A DNA stretch of 64,000 nt from an uncultured Methylophaga sp. (GCA_937877715.1 CALEHW010000066.1:1-64000), one strand, 5' to 3'. Positions 30,797-45,993 are shown, counted from the first letter of the stretch. The notes: generated from the sequence alone by a model not told the origin. Numbers and translations: made by a program.

Positions 30797-31327
30797 ATGG
30801 CTCATCATCAGATGAATAAGAAGTCCACTGATTCCCCTGTTGTTCTGGGAAGAGTTAGTGGACTTTTTGGCGTTCGTGGGTGGGTGAAAATCCATTCTCA
30901 TACCTCTCCTCGCGAAAATATTCTCTACTACAAGAGATGGAATCTGTCGCTGGACGGCAAGCAGCTGGAGGTTGCTCTTAGCCAGGGTCATAGGCAGAGC
31001 AAGGGGATTGTCGCCCTTATCGATGGCTTCAATGAGAGAACGGCATCTGAGCAGCTGATTGGTGCCGAGATCTCGGTTGGACGTGATGAGCTGAAGAGTC
31101 TGAAACCGGGGGAGTACTACTGGTCGGATCTGATTGGCTGTCAGGTTATCAACCTTGAGGGGGAGCTGTTGGGTGAGGTGGAGGATATGATCGAGACCGG
31201 GGCTAATGATGTTATGGTTGTCAAGGGTGAGGGAGGAGAGCGCCTGCTTCCGTTTGTCGATCCCTGGCTGGTGGAGGTTGAATTGGAGAAGAAGAGGATC
31301 ACCGTGGAGTGGGAGGCTGATTTCTAG
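30797..31327 (+). CDS. rimM: Ribosome maturation factor RimM (start 30797 or 30812)
   Basis: [51 protein letters not shown]. Confidence 0.94.
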   Translation: MAHHQMNKKSTDSPVVLGRVSGLFGVRGWVKIHSHTSPRENILYYKRWNLSLDGKQLEVALSQGHRQSKGIVALIDGFNERTASEQLIGAEISVGRDELKSLKPGEYYWSDLIGCQVINLEGELLGEVEDMIETGANDVMVVKGEGGERLLPFVDPWLVEVELEKKRITVEWEADF

Positions 31328-32031
31328 TGCGTTTCGACATTGTCACCCTGTTCCCGGATATGCTGCAGGCAGTTACCAATTATGGTGTAACCGGTCGTGC
31401 TGTGGATCGAGGTCTGATGGAGCTCCGCTGCTGGAATCCCAGAGACTATACGGAGGATCGGCATCGTACAGTAGATGACCGACCTTATGGCGGGGGTCCT
31501 GGTATGGTCATGTTGTATGAGCCGCTGAAGCAGGCCATTCAGCAGGCCCGCAACAGTCAGATTGAGCAGGGGATAGAGCCACACTTGATCTACCTCTCAC
31601 CACAGGGAGAGCCACTCACCCAGAGTAGGGCGGAACAGTTGAGCAAGATGGAAGGGGTGATGCTGCTCGCAGGGCGTTATGAGGGGGTGGATGAGCGGCT
31701 GATAGAGTCCGAGGTGGATGAGGAGATCTCGGTTGGGGACTATGTTGTCAGTGGCGGTGAACTACCGGCCATGATCCTGATGGATGCGGTAATTCGTCTG
31801 CTACCGGGGGCATTGGGGCATGCCGACTCTGCGGCAGAGGACTCCTTCTCCAGTGGTCTTCTGGATTGCCCCCACTACAGTCGCCCGGAGGTGGTAGATG
31901 GCAGGGCGGTACCGGAGGTTCTGCTCAGCGGAAATCATCAGTTTATTGCGCGCTGGAGAAGGGAGCAGGCTGAATTGCGTACAGAGGAGCGCAGACCTGA
32001 TCTGGTTAAAAAAAAGAGTAGAGAAAAATAG
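31327..32031 (+). CDS. trmD: tRNA (guanine-N1)-methyltransferase TrmD (GTG start)
   Basis: [37 protein letters not shown]. Confidence 0.97.
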   Translation: MRFDIVTLFPDMLQAVTNYGVTGRAVDRGLMELRCWNPRDYTEDRHRTVDDRPYGGGPGMVMLYEPLKQAIQQARNSQIEQGIEPHLIYLSPQGEPLTQSRAEQLSKMEGVMLLAGRYEGVDERLIESEVDEEISVGDYVVSGGELPAMILMDAVIRLLPGALGHADSAAEDSFSSGLLDCPHYSRPEVVDGRAVPEVLLSGNHQFIARWRREQAELRTEERRPDLVKKKSREK

Positions 32032-32074
32032 TTGGTTACAACCATTTTTATGGTGAAAAAATCTGAGAAAACAG

Positions 32075-32080
32075 TATAAT
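32075..32080 (+). promoter_or_regulatory. -10 element (TATAAT) upstream of rplS, internal promoter candidate
   Basis: acagTATAATtcgccgc in the trmD-rplS gap; weak -35. Confidence 0.4.
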
Positions 32081-32145
32081 TCGCCGCTTCAAAACTCGTG
32101 CGCAGTTTAATGGTGTCGAGAGAGGCGATCAGAGAGATTAAAGAG

Positions 32146-32490
32146 ATGAGCAATATTATTCAAGAGTTGGAAGCAGAGCAAATGGGCCGCGAAATACCTG
32201 AATTCAATCCGGGTGATACCCTGGTCGTTCAGGTAAAGGTAAAAGAGGGCGATCGTGAGCGTCTACAGGCTTTTGAGGGGCTCTGTATCGCGAAGAAAAA
32301 TCGCGGTCTGAATTCATCATTTACTGTCCGTAAAATGTCTTACGGAGAGGGTGTTGAACGTGTTTTCCAGACCTACAGTCCGCTGGTTGACAGTATTGCA
32401 GTCAAGCGTCATGGTGTGGTGCGTCAGGCTAAGCTCTATTACATGCGAGAGCGTACAGGAAAGGCGGCACGTATCAGAGAGAAGATATAG
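32146..32490 (+). CDS. rplS: 50S ribosomal protein L19
   Basis: [45 protein letters not shown]. Confidence 0.97.
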   Translation: MSNIIQELEAEQMGREIPEFNPGDTLVVQVKVKEGDRERLQAFEGLCIAKKNRGLNSSFTVRKMSYGEGVERVFQTYSPLVDSIAVKRHGVVRQAKLYYMRERTGKAARIREKI

Positions 32491-32529
32491 TCTCCTGCTG
32501 GTGTCAGTTAAGGTCACCAAAGCAGAAAA

Positions 32530-32558
32530 AGCGAATCATTTGATGATTCGCTTTTTTT
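32530..32558 (+). terminator. Rho-independent terminator after rplS
   Basis: GCGAATCAT-TTG-ATGATTCGC followed by TTTTTTT. Confidence 0.92.
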
Positions 32559-32575
32559 ATGGGTAACTGAAAACG

Positions 32576-33472
32576 GTGAAGAGAGATGGTGATCAGGTTG
32601 AGCATTTTCTGGATTCCCTCTGGATGGAGCATGGCCTGAGTGAGAACACGCTGACTGCATATAGAAGTGATCTCAATCAGTATGCTCTCTGGCTGGAGGG
32701 GCAATCAGACTCTGGTATTGTCGAGGCTACTCGTGGGGTTTTGCTTAAGTATCTCTCTTACCTTACGGCAGAGGGTAGACATGCGCGAACCCTAGCAAGG
32801 GTATTGAGTTCGCTGCGCCGCTTCTACCGCTATCTGTTGAGCCAGGAGATTCGTGGAGATGATCCCACCGTAGAGATAGACTCTCCTCGGGTGGGCCGCA
32901 CTCTGCCGGCAACTCTGACTGAGCAGGATGTAGAGGCAATACTGGGAGCCGCTGTTGTAGAGACCCCCATAGGGTTAAGAGATCGTGCGATGATCGAAAT
33001 GATGTACGGTGGGGGGTTCAGAGTTTCCGAGTTGGTAGAGCTGCGTATGGATGGGCTCAATCTGCGGCAGGGGGTGGTGAGGGTTGTCGGCAAGGGGAGA
33101 AAGGAGCGGTTGGTTCCATTGGGGGGTGAGGCGTTGCAGTGGACAGAACGTTATCTGCAGGATGGGCGTCCCGAGTTGATGCGGGGACGCCTCTCGGATA
33201 CTCTCTTTGTAACCGCAAGAGGGGATGGAATGAGCCGGCAGGCGTTCTGGTTCCGGCTCAGAAAATATGGCAGAGAGTCGGGTGTGTCGACCCACTTCTC
33301 CCCCCACACTCTACGCCATGCATTTGCTACCCACCTGCTTAACCACGGAGCAGATTTGCGTTCGGTTCAACTGCTATTGGGCCATAGCGATCTCTCCACC
33401 ACTCAGATCTACATTCACGTAGCTCGGGAGAGGTTGAAGAGTATACATAAGGAACATCACCCAAGAGGTTAA
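32576..33472 (+). CDS. xerD: Site-specific tyrosine recombinase XerD (GTG start)
   Basis: SAM-like N-domain FLDSLWMEHGLSENTLTAYRSDL; catalytic HTLRHAFATHLLNHGADLR, LLGHSDLSTTQIYIHV; next to dsbC. Confidence 0.95.
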   Translation: MKRDGDQVEHFLDSLWMEHGLSENTLTAYRSDLNQYALWLEGQSDSGIVEATRGVLLKYLSYLTAEGRHARTLARVLSSLRRFYRYLLSQEIRGDDPTVEIDSPRVGRTLPATLTEQDVEAILGAAVVETPIGLRDRAMIEMMYGGGFRVSELVELRMDGLNLRQGVVRVVGKGRKERLVPLGGEALQWTERYLQDGRPELMRGRLSDTLFVTARGDGMSRQAFWFRLRKYGRESGVSTHFSPHTLRHAFATHLLNHGADLRSVQLLLGHSDLSTTQIYIHVARERLKSIHKEHHPRG

Positions 33473-33479
33473 TAATAAA

Positions 33480-34208
33480 ATGAAAAATAGATTAGAAATA
33501 AAAACATATTTAGCCCAGTTCATGCTCTTGCTTATCGCCTCTCTGCCGCTCCGTGCAGAGACAGAGATTCCTCAAGCTGTGGTTGATCAGCTCCAGGCCA
33601 TGTTGCCAGGAAATAGCCTTAGTGAGCTTCGTACAACTCCGATTCCAGGTATCTATGAGGCCCGCTATGGCGCCACGATTCTCTATCTATCTGCAGATGG
33701 ACGCTATCTGATTGATGGGGAGATCCTAGATCTGCGGAGTAAAGAGAATCTGACCGACAGCCGTATAGCAGCTGCGCGTGTAGAGATCCTGAATGGGTTG
33801 GATGAGTCAGAGATGGTTGTATATGCACCGGAGGAGGCCAGACTGATCCTGACCATCTTCACTGATATTGATTGTCCCTACTGTGTCCGCCTCCATGAGG
33901 AGAGAGAGGCACTGCTTGATGCAGGGATCAAGTTGCGATATCTGCTCTATCCACGTGCAGGGTTCAATTCTCCGTCCTACGACAAGGCGGTAACGGTTTG
34001 GTGTTCCGAGGATCGAGCCGTTGCAATGACGCAAGCGAAGGCAGGAGAGGTGCTCGACAGTATAAGTTGCGAGAATCCGGTTATGTCACAGATGCGCCTG
34101 GCTTCCTCATTTGGCCTCAAGGGAACCCCTCATATAGTGGTTGATAATGGAGAGGTGATCAGTGGCTATATGCCAGCCGCCAATCTGATCAACAAACTCG
34201 GATTATAG
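33480..34208 (+). CDS. dsbC: Thiol:disulfide interchange protein DsbC (CPYC active site)
   Basis: Signal peptide, N-terminal dimerisation region, [15 protein letters not shown], cis-Pro [10 protein letters not shown]. Confidence 0.92.
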   Translation: MKNRLEIKTYLAQFMLLLIASLPLRAETEIPQAVVDQLQAMLPGNSLSELRTTPIPGIYEARYGATILYLSADGRYLIDGEILDLRSKENLTDSRIAAARVEILNGLDESEMVVYAPEEARLILTIFTDIDCPYCVRLHEEREALLDAGIKLRYLLYPRAGFNSPSYDKAVTVWCSEDRAVAMTQAKAGEVLDSISCENPVMSQMRLASSFGLKGTPHIVVDNGEVISGYMPAANLINKLGL

Positions 34209-36800
34209 CTCTTTTTTAAGTTGGTAGAGCGCCTCCAGCGCCTCGCGTGGGGTCAATTCATCAGGATTAATCTTGCTGAGTGACTCATCAATGGCGGAAT
34301 GGCTGAAGAGAGACATCTGCAGAGCTGCATCTACGCTCACATCTGCAGATCCGGATGGAGGTGATTCCGTCTGCCCCTGCTCCAGCTCAACCAGCTTCTG
34401 TCGTGCCTGACTTATAACCTGTCTGGGAATTCCGGCAAGGCTGGCCACCTGCAGCCCGTAGCTCTGATTGGCCGGGCCTGGACGTACAGCATGAAGAAAT
34501 ACAATTCCGTCCCCATGTTCGACAGCGTCAAGGTGGACATTCTCTACCTGTGCCACCCTCTCCGGCATTGCAGTCAGCTCAAAATAGTGAGTTGCAAAGA
34601 GGGTAAGTGCACCTCGTTCACGGATTAGATGTTCGGCACAGGCGCCAGCCAGGGAGAGGCCATCATAGGTGCTGGTGCCACGACCAATCTCATCCATCAA
34701 TACCAGGCTGCGATAGCTAGCATTGTGCAGAATATTTGCAGTCTCGGTCATCTCCACCATAAAGGTAGAGCGTCCACCGGCCAGATCATCCGAGGCCCCG
34801 ATGCGGGTAAAAATCCGGTCAACCATACCGATGGTGGCGGCTGAGGCAGGGACGAAGCTGCCAATATGGGCAAGTAGCACAATCAGTGCATTCTGGCGCA
34901 TGAAGGTGCTTTTGCCCCCCATGTTGGGGCCGGTAATGATCCACATCCTAGTTGACTCATCGAGGCTGAGATCGTTGGCGACAAACGGCTTATCGGATAC
35001 CTGTTCCACTACCGGGTGTCTGCCACCGGTAATCTCTAGGATGCTCTTATCGACCAGCTGTGGACGCACCCAGTCCAGCTGTTCCGCCCGCTGAGCGAGA
35101 TTGGTAATCACGTCCAGCTCAGCCACCCCTGCAGCACACAGTTGTAGTGGTGGAAGCTCAGTGATCAGCTGTTGAATCAGCTCCTCATAAAGCCTCTTTT
35201 CGCGCCCCAGGGCCCTCTCATTAGCTGAGAGCACCTTGTCCTCAAAACTCTTCAGTTCCGGTGTGATAAAACGTTCGGCCGCCTTCAGGGTCTGACGGCG
35301 TACATATTCGACTGGAATCTCCCCGTTTTGCGCCTTGCCAATCTCTATGTAGTAACCATGTACCCGGTTATATCCCACCTTGAGGGTGGCGATACCGGTT
35401 CTCTTTCGCTCCCTCTGCTCCAGCTGCTGTAGCAATTCACCGGCATTGCTGCGGATCGAACGCAGCTCATCGAGCTTAGAATCATACCCCTCCGCGATCA
35501 CCCCCCCATCGCGAATGGTCATTGGCGGGTTCTCTATAATGGCCCGCTGCAGAAGCTCTGCGGTCTCCGGAAAGGTGGAGATTCTCCGGGCCAAGTCACT
35601 TAGTGACCCGGTTCTCTCCTCAGCAAGCTCTCGCTGCAGTGGCGGCAGTATCGCCAGGGAGTCTCGCAGACGGGTGAGGTCACGGGGGCGTGCGCTCTGC
35701 AGGGCGATACGGGAGAGAATGCGCTCCATATCCCCAACTGCGCGTAGCAGTGGGCGTACCGTATCGTGGAGGCGCTGTTCCAGGGTTGACTCTATGGAGA
35801 AGAGGCGCTGCTCGAGCGTGGCTTGATTACGGATCGGGTTGCCCAGCCAGCGCCGGATCATCCGTCCACCCATCGCGGTACAAGTGTGGTCCACCACCTC
35901 TGCCACCGTATTGCTCTCACCACCGGAGAGGTTGCACAGGATCTCCAGATTTTTGCGGCTGGCAGCATCGATGGTGACACTCTCATCCTGCTGCACCACC
36001 TGAATGCTGTTGATATGTGGCAGGGCGGAGCGTTGAGTGTGTTGCAGATACTGCAACAGGGCCCCTGCTGCGCCCAGTCCGATGGTCAGGCCGTCACAGC
36101 CAAAACCGGAGAGATCCTGGGTACCAAACTGCCTGGCCAGTTCACGTCCTGCACTCTCGACATCAAAGTTCCACTCCGGCTGGGAGCGTAGCCCACTCCA
36201 GCTCTCCATTGTGGTACGCAGTGGCGACTCCTCGGGCAGCAGGATTTCGGATGGCTGCAGCCGCTCCAGCTCTCCCAGCACCCTCTGCTGATCCGTGATC
36301 TCCATGATCTGAAAACGTCCCGCAGCCAGAGAGAGCAGGGCAATCCCGTATTGTGGCTCCCGCTCGTCCGGGGTCAGAGTGGCGGATGGTGCTGCTCGAT
36401 CCAGGATGGCGAGCAGCAGGCTCTCGGAGTGGTCATCCAGTAAGGCCTCATCGGTCAGGGTTCCAGGGGTGATGATACGGGCTACCTGTCGCTCAACCGG
36501 CCCCTTGCTCTTGGCTGGATCTCCCACCTGTTCACAGATGGCAACAGACTCTCCCAGCCTCACCAGACGGGCCAGATACTGCTCTGCGGCGTGGTATGGC
36601 ACTCCAGCCATCGGAATCGGATTGCCGGCGGATTTGCCGCGTGCGGTCAGGGTGATATCGAGTAGCTCGGCGGCCCGTTTGGCATCATCGAAAAAGAGCT
36701 CGTAGAAATCCCCCATACGGTAGAACAGCAGCGAGTCCGGATGATCCGCCTTGATGCGGAGAAATTGCTGCATGACCGGGGTATGATTGCTGTTACTCAT
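34203..36800 (-). CDS. mutS: DNA mismatch repair protein MutS
   Basis: [46 protein letters not shown]; start at [14 protein letters not shown]. Confidence 0.97.
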   Translation of the reverse strand: MSNSNHTPVMQQFLRIKADHPDSLLFYRMGDFYELFFDDAKRAAELLDITLTARGKSAGNPIPMAGVPYHAAEQYLARLVRLGESVAICEQVGDPAKSKGPVERQVARIITPGTLTDEALLDDHSESLLLAILDRAAPSATLTPDEREPQYGIALLSLAAGRFQIMEITDQQRVLGELERLQPSEILLPEESPLRTTMESWSGLRSQPEWNFDVESAGRELARQFGTQDLSGFGCDGLTIGLGAAGALLQYLQHTQRSALPHINSIQVVQQDESVTIDAASRKNLEILCNLSGGESNTVAEVVDHTCTAMGGRMIRRWLGNPIRNQATLEQRLFSIESTLEQRLHDTVRPLLRAVGDMERILSRIALQSARPRDLTRLRDSLAILPPLQRELAEERTGSLSDLARRISTFPETAELLQRAIIENPPMTIRDGGVIAEGYDSKLDELRSIRSNAGELLQQLEQRERKRTGIATLKVGYNRVHGYYIEIGKAQNGEIPVEYVRRQTLKAAERFITPELKSFEDKVLSANERALGREKRLYEELIQQLITELPPLQLCAAGVAELDVITNLAQRAEQLDWVRPQLVDKSILEITGGRHPVVEQVSDKPFVANDLSLDESTRMWIITGPNMGGKSTFMRQNALIVLLAHIGSFVPASAATIGMVDRIFTRIGASDDLAGGRSTFMVEMTETANILHNASYRSLVLMDEIGRGTSTYDGLSLAGACAEHLIRERGALTLFATHYFELTAMPERVAQVENVHLDAVEHGDGIVFLHAVRPGPANQSYGLQVASLAGIPRQVISQARQKLVELEQGQTESPPSGSADVSVDAALQMSLFSHSAIDESLSKINPDELTPREALEALYQLKKEL

Positions 36801-36828
36801 AAGGTCAGGAAGTTTACCGGAAAAGAGG

Positions 36829-37326
36829 ATGCAGTACGAAATCGAGAAGGCGGTGCAGTGGTTATCAGACCAGTTACAGGAGAGGGGGTGGAGAGTGGCC
36901 ACCGCAGAATCCTGTACCGCGGGGTGGATCGCCAAGGCGTTGACCGATCCTGCCGGGAGTACAGCCTGGTTCGAGCGAGGGTTTGTGAGCTACTCAAACG
37001 AATCAAAGGTGGAAATGCTGGGGGTCTCCGAGCAGACAATTCAGCAATATGGCGCAGTAAGTGAGGAGACAGTCAGGGAGATGGTCACTGGTGCCCTGGC
37101 TCGTAGCCACGCAGAGGTTACCTTGGCCGTCAGCGGTATAGCCGGGCCATCTGGCGGCAGTGCGGAGAAGCCGGTTGGACTGGTCTGGTTTGGCTGGCAG
37201 TGTGGCGGCCAAGAGCCCCATTGCGAGCAACATATCCTGGATGGGGATCGTGCCGCAGTGCGCGGGCAGACGGTTCTGCTTGCGGTGGAGGGGCTCTCCA
37301 AATTTCTCCGCGGAGATTCCACCTGA
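36829..37326 (+). CDS. pncC: Nicotinamide-nucleotide amidohydrolase PncC/CinA C-terminal domain
   Basis: [38 protein letters not shown]; upstream of recA. Confidence 0.94.
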   Translation: MQYEIEKAVQWLSDQLQERGWRVATAESCTAGWIAKALTDPAGSTAWFERGFVSYSNESKVEMLGVSEQTIQQYGAVSEETVREMVTGALARSHAEVTLAVSGIAGPSGGSAEKPVGLVWFGWQCGGQEPHCEQHILDGDRAAVRGQTVLLAVEGLSKFLRGDST

Positions 37327-37448
37327 GCGGATAGACCAAGAGCAGCGGGGCAGGAGCAGAACCAAAACCGGTTGGGTGGGATTCCTCTTTGTGGGATAAT
37401 TCCGGGTTCTTTTAGCAGTTTTAGCAGTTTGATCAATACCAATTCAAG

Positions 37449-38513
37449 ATGAGCGAGAATCGACAGAGAGCACTGCAGGCGGCACTGAGCCAGATCGAAC
37501 GTCAGTTCGGCAAGGGCTCTGTGATGCGGATGGGAGACGACGCTGCACGGCGTGATATCGATACCGTCTCCACTGGATCTCTGGGTCTTGATATTGCACT
37601 GGGGATAGGGGGACTCCCCAGAGGTCGGGTGGTAGAGATCTACGGCCCGGAATCCTCTGGCAAGACCACCCTCACCCTCCATGCAGTGGCAGAGATGCAG
37701 AAACTTGGTGGTACCGCCGCTTTTGTTGATGCCGAACACGCACTCGACCCCAGCTACGCCGCCAAGGTGGGGGTTGATATAGATAACCTTCTCATCTCCC
37801 AGCCCGATACCGGAGAGCAGGCCCTGGAGATAACCGATATGCTGGTACGCTCAGGAGCTGTAGACATCATCGTCATAGACTCAGTAGCAGCACTCACCCC
37901 CAAGGCAGAACTTGAGGGAGATATGGGAGACCATCACGTAGGGCTCCAGGCCAGACTCATGTCTCAGGCCCTGAGAAAACTCACCTCCAACATCCAGCGC
38001 TCCAATACCCTGGTTATCTTCATCAACCAGATCAGGATGAAGATCGGAGTGATGTTTGGCAATCCCGAGACCACTACTGGTGGTAACGCCCTCAAATTTT
38101 ACTCCTCGGTACGTCTCGATATTCGCCGTATTGGAGCCATCAAGAAAGGTGATGAGATCCTCGGTAATGACACCCGGGTCAAGGTGGTAAAGAACAAGGT
38201 AGCCCCTCCCTTTAAACAGGTCACCTTCGATATCCTCTACGGAGAGGGGATCTCCAGAGAGGGGGAGATAATCGATCTTGGCGTACAACAGGGGATCATG
38301 CAGAAATCTGGAGCTTGGTACAGCTACGGTAGTGAGAGAATAGGTCAGGGCAAGGACAAGGTGAGACAATTTCTCAAGGACAATCCCAAGATAGCACAGG
38401 AGATTGAGCAGCAGATACGAGAACAGCTGTTGCCGGAGCGGTCAGGTGGAGTGGCAACAGGTTCGGATAAAGATAGTTCAGTTCAACTGGCACCGTTGGA
38501 AAGTGGAGGCTAG
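37449..38513 (+). CDS. recA: Recombinase RecA
   Basis: [59 protein letters not shown]. Confidence 0.99.
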   Translation: MSENRQRALQAALSQIERQFGKGSVMRMGDDAARRDIDTVSTGSLGLDIALGIGGLPRGRVVEIYGPESSGKTTLTLHAVAEMQKLGGTAAFVDAEHALDPSYAAKVGVDIDNLLISQPDTGEQALEITDMLVRSGAVDIIVIDSVAALTPKAELEGDMGDHHVGLQARLMSQALRKLTSNIQRSNTLVIFINQIRMKIGVMFGNPETTTGGNALKFYSSVRLDIRRIGAIKKGDEILGNDTRVKVVKNKVAPPFKQVTFDILYGEGISREGEIIDLGVQQGIMQKSGAWYSYGSERIGQGKDKVRQFLKDNPKIAQEIEQQIREQLLPERSGGVATGSDKDSSVQLAPLESGG

Positions 38514-38970
38514 AGATAGCTCCCATGCGCGTGACCAGGCCCTGCGTCTGCTGGCACGGAGAGAACACTCGATACTTGAGTTGAGGCGCAAGCTGGTCGG
38601 CAGGGGTTATGGGGAGGAGATAGTTACCCCCCTGCTGAGTGAGCTGGTTGAGGAGGGAGTGCTGAGTGAGGAGCGCTTCGCTGAAAGTTATGTGCGCTCA
38701 CGAGTTGGCCAGGGGTTGGGGCCATACCGTATAGAGCGGGAGCTACAGGAGCGAGGAGTTTCAGATGGCAAGATTGAGTCAGCCATGGCACCCTACGCAG
38801 ATGGATGGAATAGTACTGCAGTGGCGGTCAGGGAGAAAAAATTTGGTACGGGAAGAATTGATGGTTTCACTGAACGGGCACGGCAACAGCGCTTTCTGCA
38901 GTACCGGGGATTTACCCATGAGCAGATTCGGGCTGCAATCGAACGCAGTGGTTCAGAGAGACAACAGTAG
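38503..38970 (+). CDS. recX: Regulatory protein RecX (GTG start overlapping recA assumed)
   Basis: [51 protein letters not shown]. Confidence 0.88.
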   Translation: MEARDSSHARDQALRLLARREHSILELRRKLVGRGYGEEIVTPLLSELVEEGVLSEERFAESYVRSRVGQGLGPYRIERELQERGVSDGKIESAMAPYADGWNSTAVAVREKKFGTGRIDGFTERARQQRFLQYRGFTHEQIRAAIERSGSERQQ

Positions 38971-39006
38971 TAGTGATGTGTAACAGAGAGAGCAAGATAG
39001 CAAGTA

Positions 39007-41609
<2,603 letters not shown>

Positions 41610-41610
<1 letters not shown>

Positions 41611-42839
41611 TGGCACTTATAGTACAGAAATATGGTGGCACCTCTGTTGGTAGCGTTAAACGAATTGAAGCGGTGGCGGACAAGGTCAAGGAATGGCATG
41701 ATCGTGGCAACCAGATGGTTGTCGTAGTCTCTGCTATGAGTGGTGAAACCAATCGGATTGTATCTCTAGCGAAGGAGATCGACCCCAGCCCGACTCCACG
41801 TGAACTGGATGTAGCGATGGCAACCGGAGAGCAGGTGACCATTGCCCTGTTGACAATTGCGCTGGAGAAGAGAGGGGTGCCGGCCCGCTCCTATACCGGT
41901 CCACAGGTACAGATTCTTACCGACAGCTCCCACAACAAGGCACGCATTCTCGATATTGATGCGCGACGAGTACGTGATGATCTGGATAAAGGGCATGTTA
42001 TCGTGGTTGCCGGCTTTCAGGGGACAGATGAGAATGGAAATATAACCACCCTGGGGAGAGGCGGCTCCGACACCTCTGCGGTTGCAATAGCCGCCGCAAT
42101 CAATGCTGACGAGTGCCAGATCTACACAGATGTGGATGGTGTCTATACCACTGACCCCCGCGTCGTCCCCAATGCGCGGCGCATGGATCGCATCACATTT
42201 GAGGAGATGCTAGAGATGGCCAGCCTTGGCTCCAAGGTGCTACAGATCCGTGCCGTGGAGTTTGCCGGAAAATATAATGTCCCCCTTCGGGTGCTCTCCA
42301 GTTTTGAGGATGGCTCCGGAACACTGATTACATTTGAGGAAGAAGGAATGGAACAGCCAGTTATCTCAGGAATTGCCTTTCAGCGTGATGAAGCCAAATT
42401 GACGGTACGTGGTGTACCCGATGAGCCAGGAGTAGCCAGCAAGATTCTGGTTGCAATTGCGGACAAGAATATCGAGATTGACATGATTGTGCAGAATATC
42501 GCCAATGATGGCACCACCGACTTCACATTTACAGTTCATCGCAATGATTACCAGCAGGCAATGGCTGCTCTGGAAAAGATAGGTGAGGAGCTGGGAGCCC
42601 GTGAGACCATTGGTGACCGACAAATTGTAAAGCTCTCGCTGGTAGGTGTGGGAATGCGATCTCATGCCGGTATCGCCAGCCAGATGTTTGAGGCACTGGC
42701 CAAAGAGGGGGTCAATATACAGATGATCTCCACCTCGGAGATCAAAATCTCGGTCATTATTGACGAGAAATACCTGGAGCTGGCGGTACGTGCGTTGCAT
42801 AACTCATTTGAGCTTGATGCAGAACCGGCAGCCAACTGA
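41610..42839 (+). CDS. lysC: Aspartate kinase
   Basis: VQKYGGTSVGSVKRIEAVA, two ACT domains. Confidence 0.96.
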
Positions 42840-42917
42840 TCCGGAGCCCCAACTTCACTAAAGGGTGAATTTCTAATGTTCTAGCAATTGTTTGATTGAG
42901 CGGTATACTCGACCCTG

Positions 42918-42938
42918 TCAACGGAATGGAGCCGTTGA
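42918..42938 (+). promoter_or_regulatory. csrA leader hairpin with GGA in the loop (candidate CsrA autoregulatory site)
   Basis: TCAACGG-AATGGAG-CCGTTGA, 26 nt upstream of the csrA ATG. Confidence 0.5.
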
Positions 42939-42964
42939 GACGATAATAATAAATGGAGAGAGGG

Positions 42965-43150
42965 ATGCTGATACTGACAAGGCGAGTCGGAGAGACAGTG
43001 CGGATAGGGGATGATGTATCTATCACTGTATTGGGGGTAAAAGGCAATCAGGTGCGGGTTGGGATTGATGCACCACGAGAGGTTGCGGTTCACCGTGAGG
43101 AGATCTACCAGAGAATCCTCGGTGAGGAAAATGGCAACGAAGAAGAGTAG
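42965..43150 (+). CDS. csrA: Carbon storage regulator CsrA
   Basis: [48 protein letters not shown]. Confidence 0.98.
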   Translation: MLILTRRVGETVRIGDDVSITVLGVKGNQVRVGIDAPREVAVHREEIYQRILGEENGNEEE

Positions 43151-43298
43151 CCATTGTAAAAAAACTGGATAAAACTGTAGCTGCCATCTTTACCTGCTGG
43201 CCGCGTAAAGGTATCCTTTGCGCCGTTCTTAAAGCAGAGCAGAGCTCCTGTCCGGGGCCTTCCTCTCTGTCCGCCGGGAACCCGTAAATTTTCTTAAT

Positions 43299-43391
43299 GG
43301 AGAAGTGGCCGAGAGGCTGAAGGCGCTCCCCTGCTAAGGGAGTATGGGGTTAATAGCTCCATCGAGGGTTCGAATCCCTCCTTCTCCGCCA
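43299..43391 (+). tRNA. tRNA-Ser (GCT)
   Basis: GGAGAAGTGGCCGAGAGGCTGAAGGCGCTCCCCTGCTAAGGGAG...GGTTCGAATCCCTCCTTCTCCGCCA; loop CTGCTAA; long variable arm. Confidence 0.97.
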
Positions 43392-43474
43392 TTATTTCCT
43401 GCCTCCAGTATGTTCAGTGCCTTCCGCTGTTTTCGGTATGGTGCTGAAATGGATTGCTCTGTAAGATAGGCGGC

Positions 43475-44236
43475 ATGCAGAAACTAGCACCACTTCATCT
43501 GCTCGTTATGACATTCATTATCACACTGAATGCACCCCAGTCAGTGGCAGACGAGATACGCGTTGCGGTAGCAAGCAACTTTGCTGAGACAATCAAGGTG
43601 ATTGCTCAGCGCTTTGAGGCGGAGAGCGGGCACACTGTAAAGCTGGTATTTGGTTCTACCGGAAAGCACTATGCGCAGATCATGAATGGTGCTCCCTTTA
43701 ATCTTTTTTTTGCCGCTGATGCGAGAAGGGTGAAACTTCTGGAGAAGGAGGGGGTGACTGTGTCAGGAAGCAGAGTTACCTACGCTATCGGCAGATTGGT
43801 TCTCTGGAGTCCGCTGGATGGTTATGTGGACCCAGAGGGGGAAATTATTGAGGATGGGGGATTCCGTTATCTGGCTATTGCCAACCCCAAGCTTGCACCA
43901 TACGGCAAGGCAGCCCAGAAGGTCTTGCAGGGGCGTGGGTTATGGAGTGAATTGAGGGGCAGGATGGTGCGTGGGGAGAATATCGGGCAGACGTTTCAGT
44001 TTGTCAAAAGTGGCAATGTCGAGTTGGGTTTTGTGGCCTACTCCCAGGTGAAGCGTCCAGACTATCCTGTTGAGGGGGCGCTCTGGGAGGTTCCACAGCG
44101 ACTCTATCCACCAATCATACAGCAGGCGGTGTTGCTGAAACGTGGCGACAGTAGTGCGGCGCGTGCTTTTTTCTCATTTGTGCAGGGTAGTGAGGCCCGG
44201 GAGATTATCGGTGAATTTGGGTATGGAGTACCATGA
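43475..44236 (+). CDS. modA: Molybdate ABC transporter substrate-binding protein ModA
   Basis: Signal peptide; [42 protein letters not shown]. Confidence 0.93.
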   Translation: MQKLAPLHLLVMTFIITLNAPQSVADEIRVAVASNFAETIKVIAQRFEAESGHTVKLVFGSTGKHYAQIMNGAPFNLFFAADARRVKLLEKEGVTVSGSRVTYAIGRLVLWSPLDGYVDPEGEIIEDGGFRYLAIANPKLAPYGKAAQKVLQGRGLWSELRGRMVRGENIGQTFQFVKSGNVELGFVAYSQVKRPDYPVEGALWEVPQRLYPPIIQQAVLLKRGDSSAARAFFSFVQGSEAREIIGEFGYGVP

Positions 44237-44916
44237 TGCTAGCTGAATCAGATATTGCAGCTATTGCCATTACCCTCAAATTGGCCGCTATCAGTACAGT
44301 GATCCTGCTGCTATTGGGGACACCGCTGGCTTGGTGGATGGCTCGTACCCGTTGGCGTTTCAAGGTTCTGCTGGAGGCGGTGGTTGCCTTGCCACTGGTG
44401 TTGCCGCCAACAGTTTTGGGGTTCTACCTGCTGGTCGCCCTTGGTCCTCATGGCCCGGTGGGCGGATTGATGGAGTGGTTAGGTGGTCAGCCCCTGGCCT
44501 TCACCTTTGCCGGTCTGGTTGTCGGTTCGGTAATCTACTCCATGCCATTTGTGGTGCAACCACTGCAGAGCGCATTCAGTACAATTGGGCAGCGCCCTAT
44601 GGAGGTGGCTGCAACTCTGCGCGCCTCACCTCTGGATCGGTTCCTCACTGTGGCCCTGCCCCTGGCTCGATCTGGTTTTTTGACTGCGGCGGTACTCGGA
44701 TTTGCCCATACGGTAGGGGAGTTTGGTGTTGTACTGATGATTGGGGGCAATATACCAGGAGAGACTCAGGTGCTCTCCATAGCTATTTATGACCATGTTG
44801 AGGCGCTTGAGTATGGCCATGCTCACTGGTTGTCTGGCGCTCTGTTACTGCTCTCATTCCTGATGCTGGTTGCAGTCTACACCTTTAATCGTCGCTTCTC
44901 GGTGGTGAAGATATGA
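44233..44916 (+). CDS. modB: Molybdate ABC transporter permease ModB
   Basis: TM protein with [20 protein letters not shown] and [25 protein letters not shown]. Confidence 0.95.
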   Translation: MMLAESDIAAIAITLKLAAISTVILLLLGTPLAWWMARTRWRFKVLLEAVVALPLVLPPTVLGFYLLVALGPHGPVGGLMEWLGGQPLAFTFAGLVVGSVIYSMPFVVQPLQSAFSTIGQRPMEVAATLRASPLDRFLTVALPLARSGFLTAAVLGFAHTVGEFGVVLMIGGNIPGETQVLSIAIYDHVEALEYGHAHWLSGALLLLSFLMLVAVYTFNRRFSVVKI

Positions 44917-45980
44917 CCATTGAGGGCCGCTTCAAGATCAATCGGGAGGAGTTTCTGCTCGATGTTGATCTCGAAATTCCTGCACGTGGAGTTACCGCCC
45001 TGTTTGGCCCCTCGGGGTGTGGCAAGACTACACTGTTGCGGGCCATTGCCGGGCTGGAGCGAAGTGATGACGGCTTTCTGCGAGTGGGGGATATGCTGTG
45101 GCAGGACGGTACAAACTTTGTCCCTCCCCACAAGCGCCAACTCGGTTATGTGTTTCAGGAGGCGAGCCTCTTTACCCATCTTAATGTACGACAGAATCTT
45201 GAGTACGGCATCAAACGGGTGCCGGCGGCAGAGCGTAAGGTCTCAATGGAGCGGGCTGTTGAGTTGTTGGGGATAGGGGAGCTACTGGAGCGCGCAACCG
45301 ATGGTCTTTCTGGCGGGGAGAGGCAGCGGGTGGCAATTGCCAGGGCGTTGGCAATCAGCCCTAAAATTCTGTTGATGGATGAACCGCTGTCGGCACTTGA
45401 TATGGTACGCAAAAGAGAGATCATGCCCTATCTGGAGTCACTGCATGATGAGCTCGATATTCCACTGATCTATGTGAGTCACTCACCTGATGAGGTTGCC
45501 CGTCTGGCAGACCATTTGGTGCTACTGGAGAATGGGCGGATTGGAGGTACTGGTGCGATTGGTGAGATATTGACCAGGTTTGATCTCCCACTTGCCCACG
45601 GTGATGATGCGGCTGCACTTATAGAGGCCCGGGTGGCAAGTCACGATGCCCAATTTAACCTAACCTATATAGATTTCCTAGGGGGCAGATTTACTGTGGC
45701 ACACAGGGCATTGCCAATAGGTCACCCGGTGCGTCTGCGGGTTGCGGCACGTGATGTCAGCCTGACCCGGGAGCACCAATCTGGCACAAGTATCCTCAAC
45801 ATATTCCCGGTGGTTGTTGATGAAATCACTATTGAGGGGAATGCGCAGGTTATGGTCCGGTTGGTTACAGAGGGGATTCCACTGCTCTCCCGTATCACCC
45901 GTAAATCGGCCGATCTGCTTGGTCTTGAACAGGGGAAATCGCTCTATGCACAGATCAAAAGCGTGGCCCTATTGTCATGA
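44913..45980 (+). CDS. modC: Molybdate ABC transporter ATP-binding protein ModC
   Basis: [34 protein letters not shown]-terminal TOBE/MOP-like domain. Confidence 0.95.
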   Translation: MTIEGRFKINREEFLLDVDLEIPARGVTALFGPSGCGKTTLLRAIAGLERSDDGFLRVGDMLWQDGTNFVPPHKRQLGYVFQEASLFTHLNVRQNLEYGIKRVPAAERKVSMERAVELLGIGELLERATDGLSGGERQRVAIARALAISPKILLMDEPLSALDMVRKREIMPYLESLHDELDIPLIYVSHSPDEVARLADHLVLLENGRIGGTGAIGEILTRFDLPLAHGDDAAALIEARVASHDAQFNLTYIDFLGGRFTVAHRALPIGHPVRLRVAARDVSLTREHQSGTSILNIFPVVVDEITIEGNAQVMVRLVTEGIPLLSRITRKSADLLGLEQGKSLYAQIKSVALLS

Positions 45981-45993
45981 ACGGTACAACTAA

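Noticed and set aside
32576-33472. Tyrosine recombinase as a sign of an integrated mobile element
   Set aside because: Sequence and the dsbC neighbour fit core-genome XerD; no phage or integrative element genes nearby.
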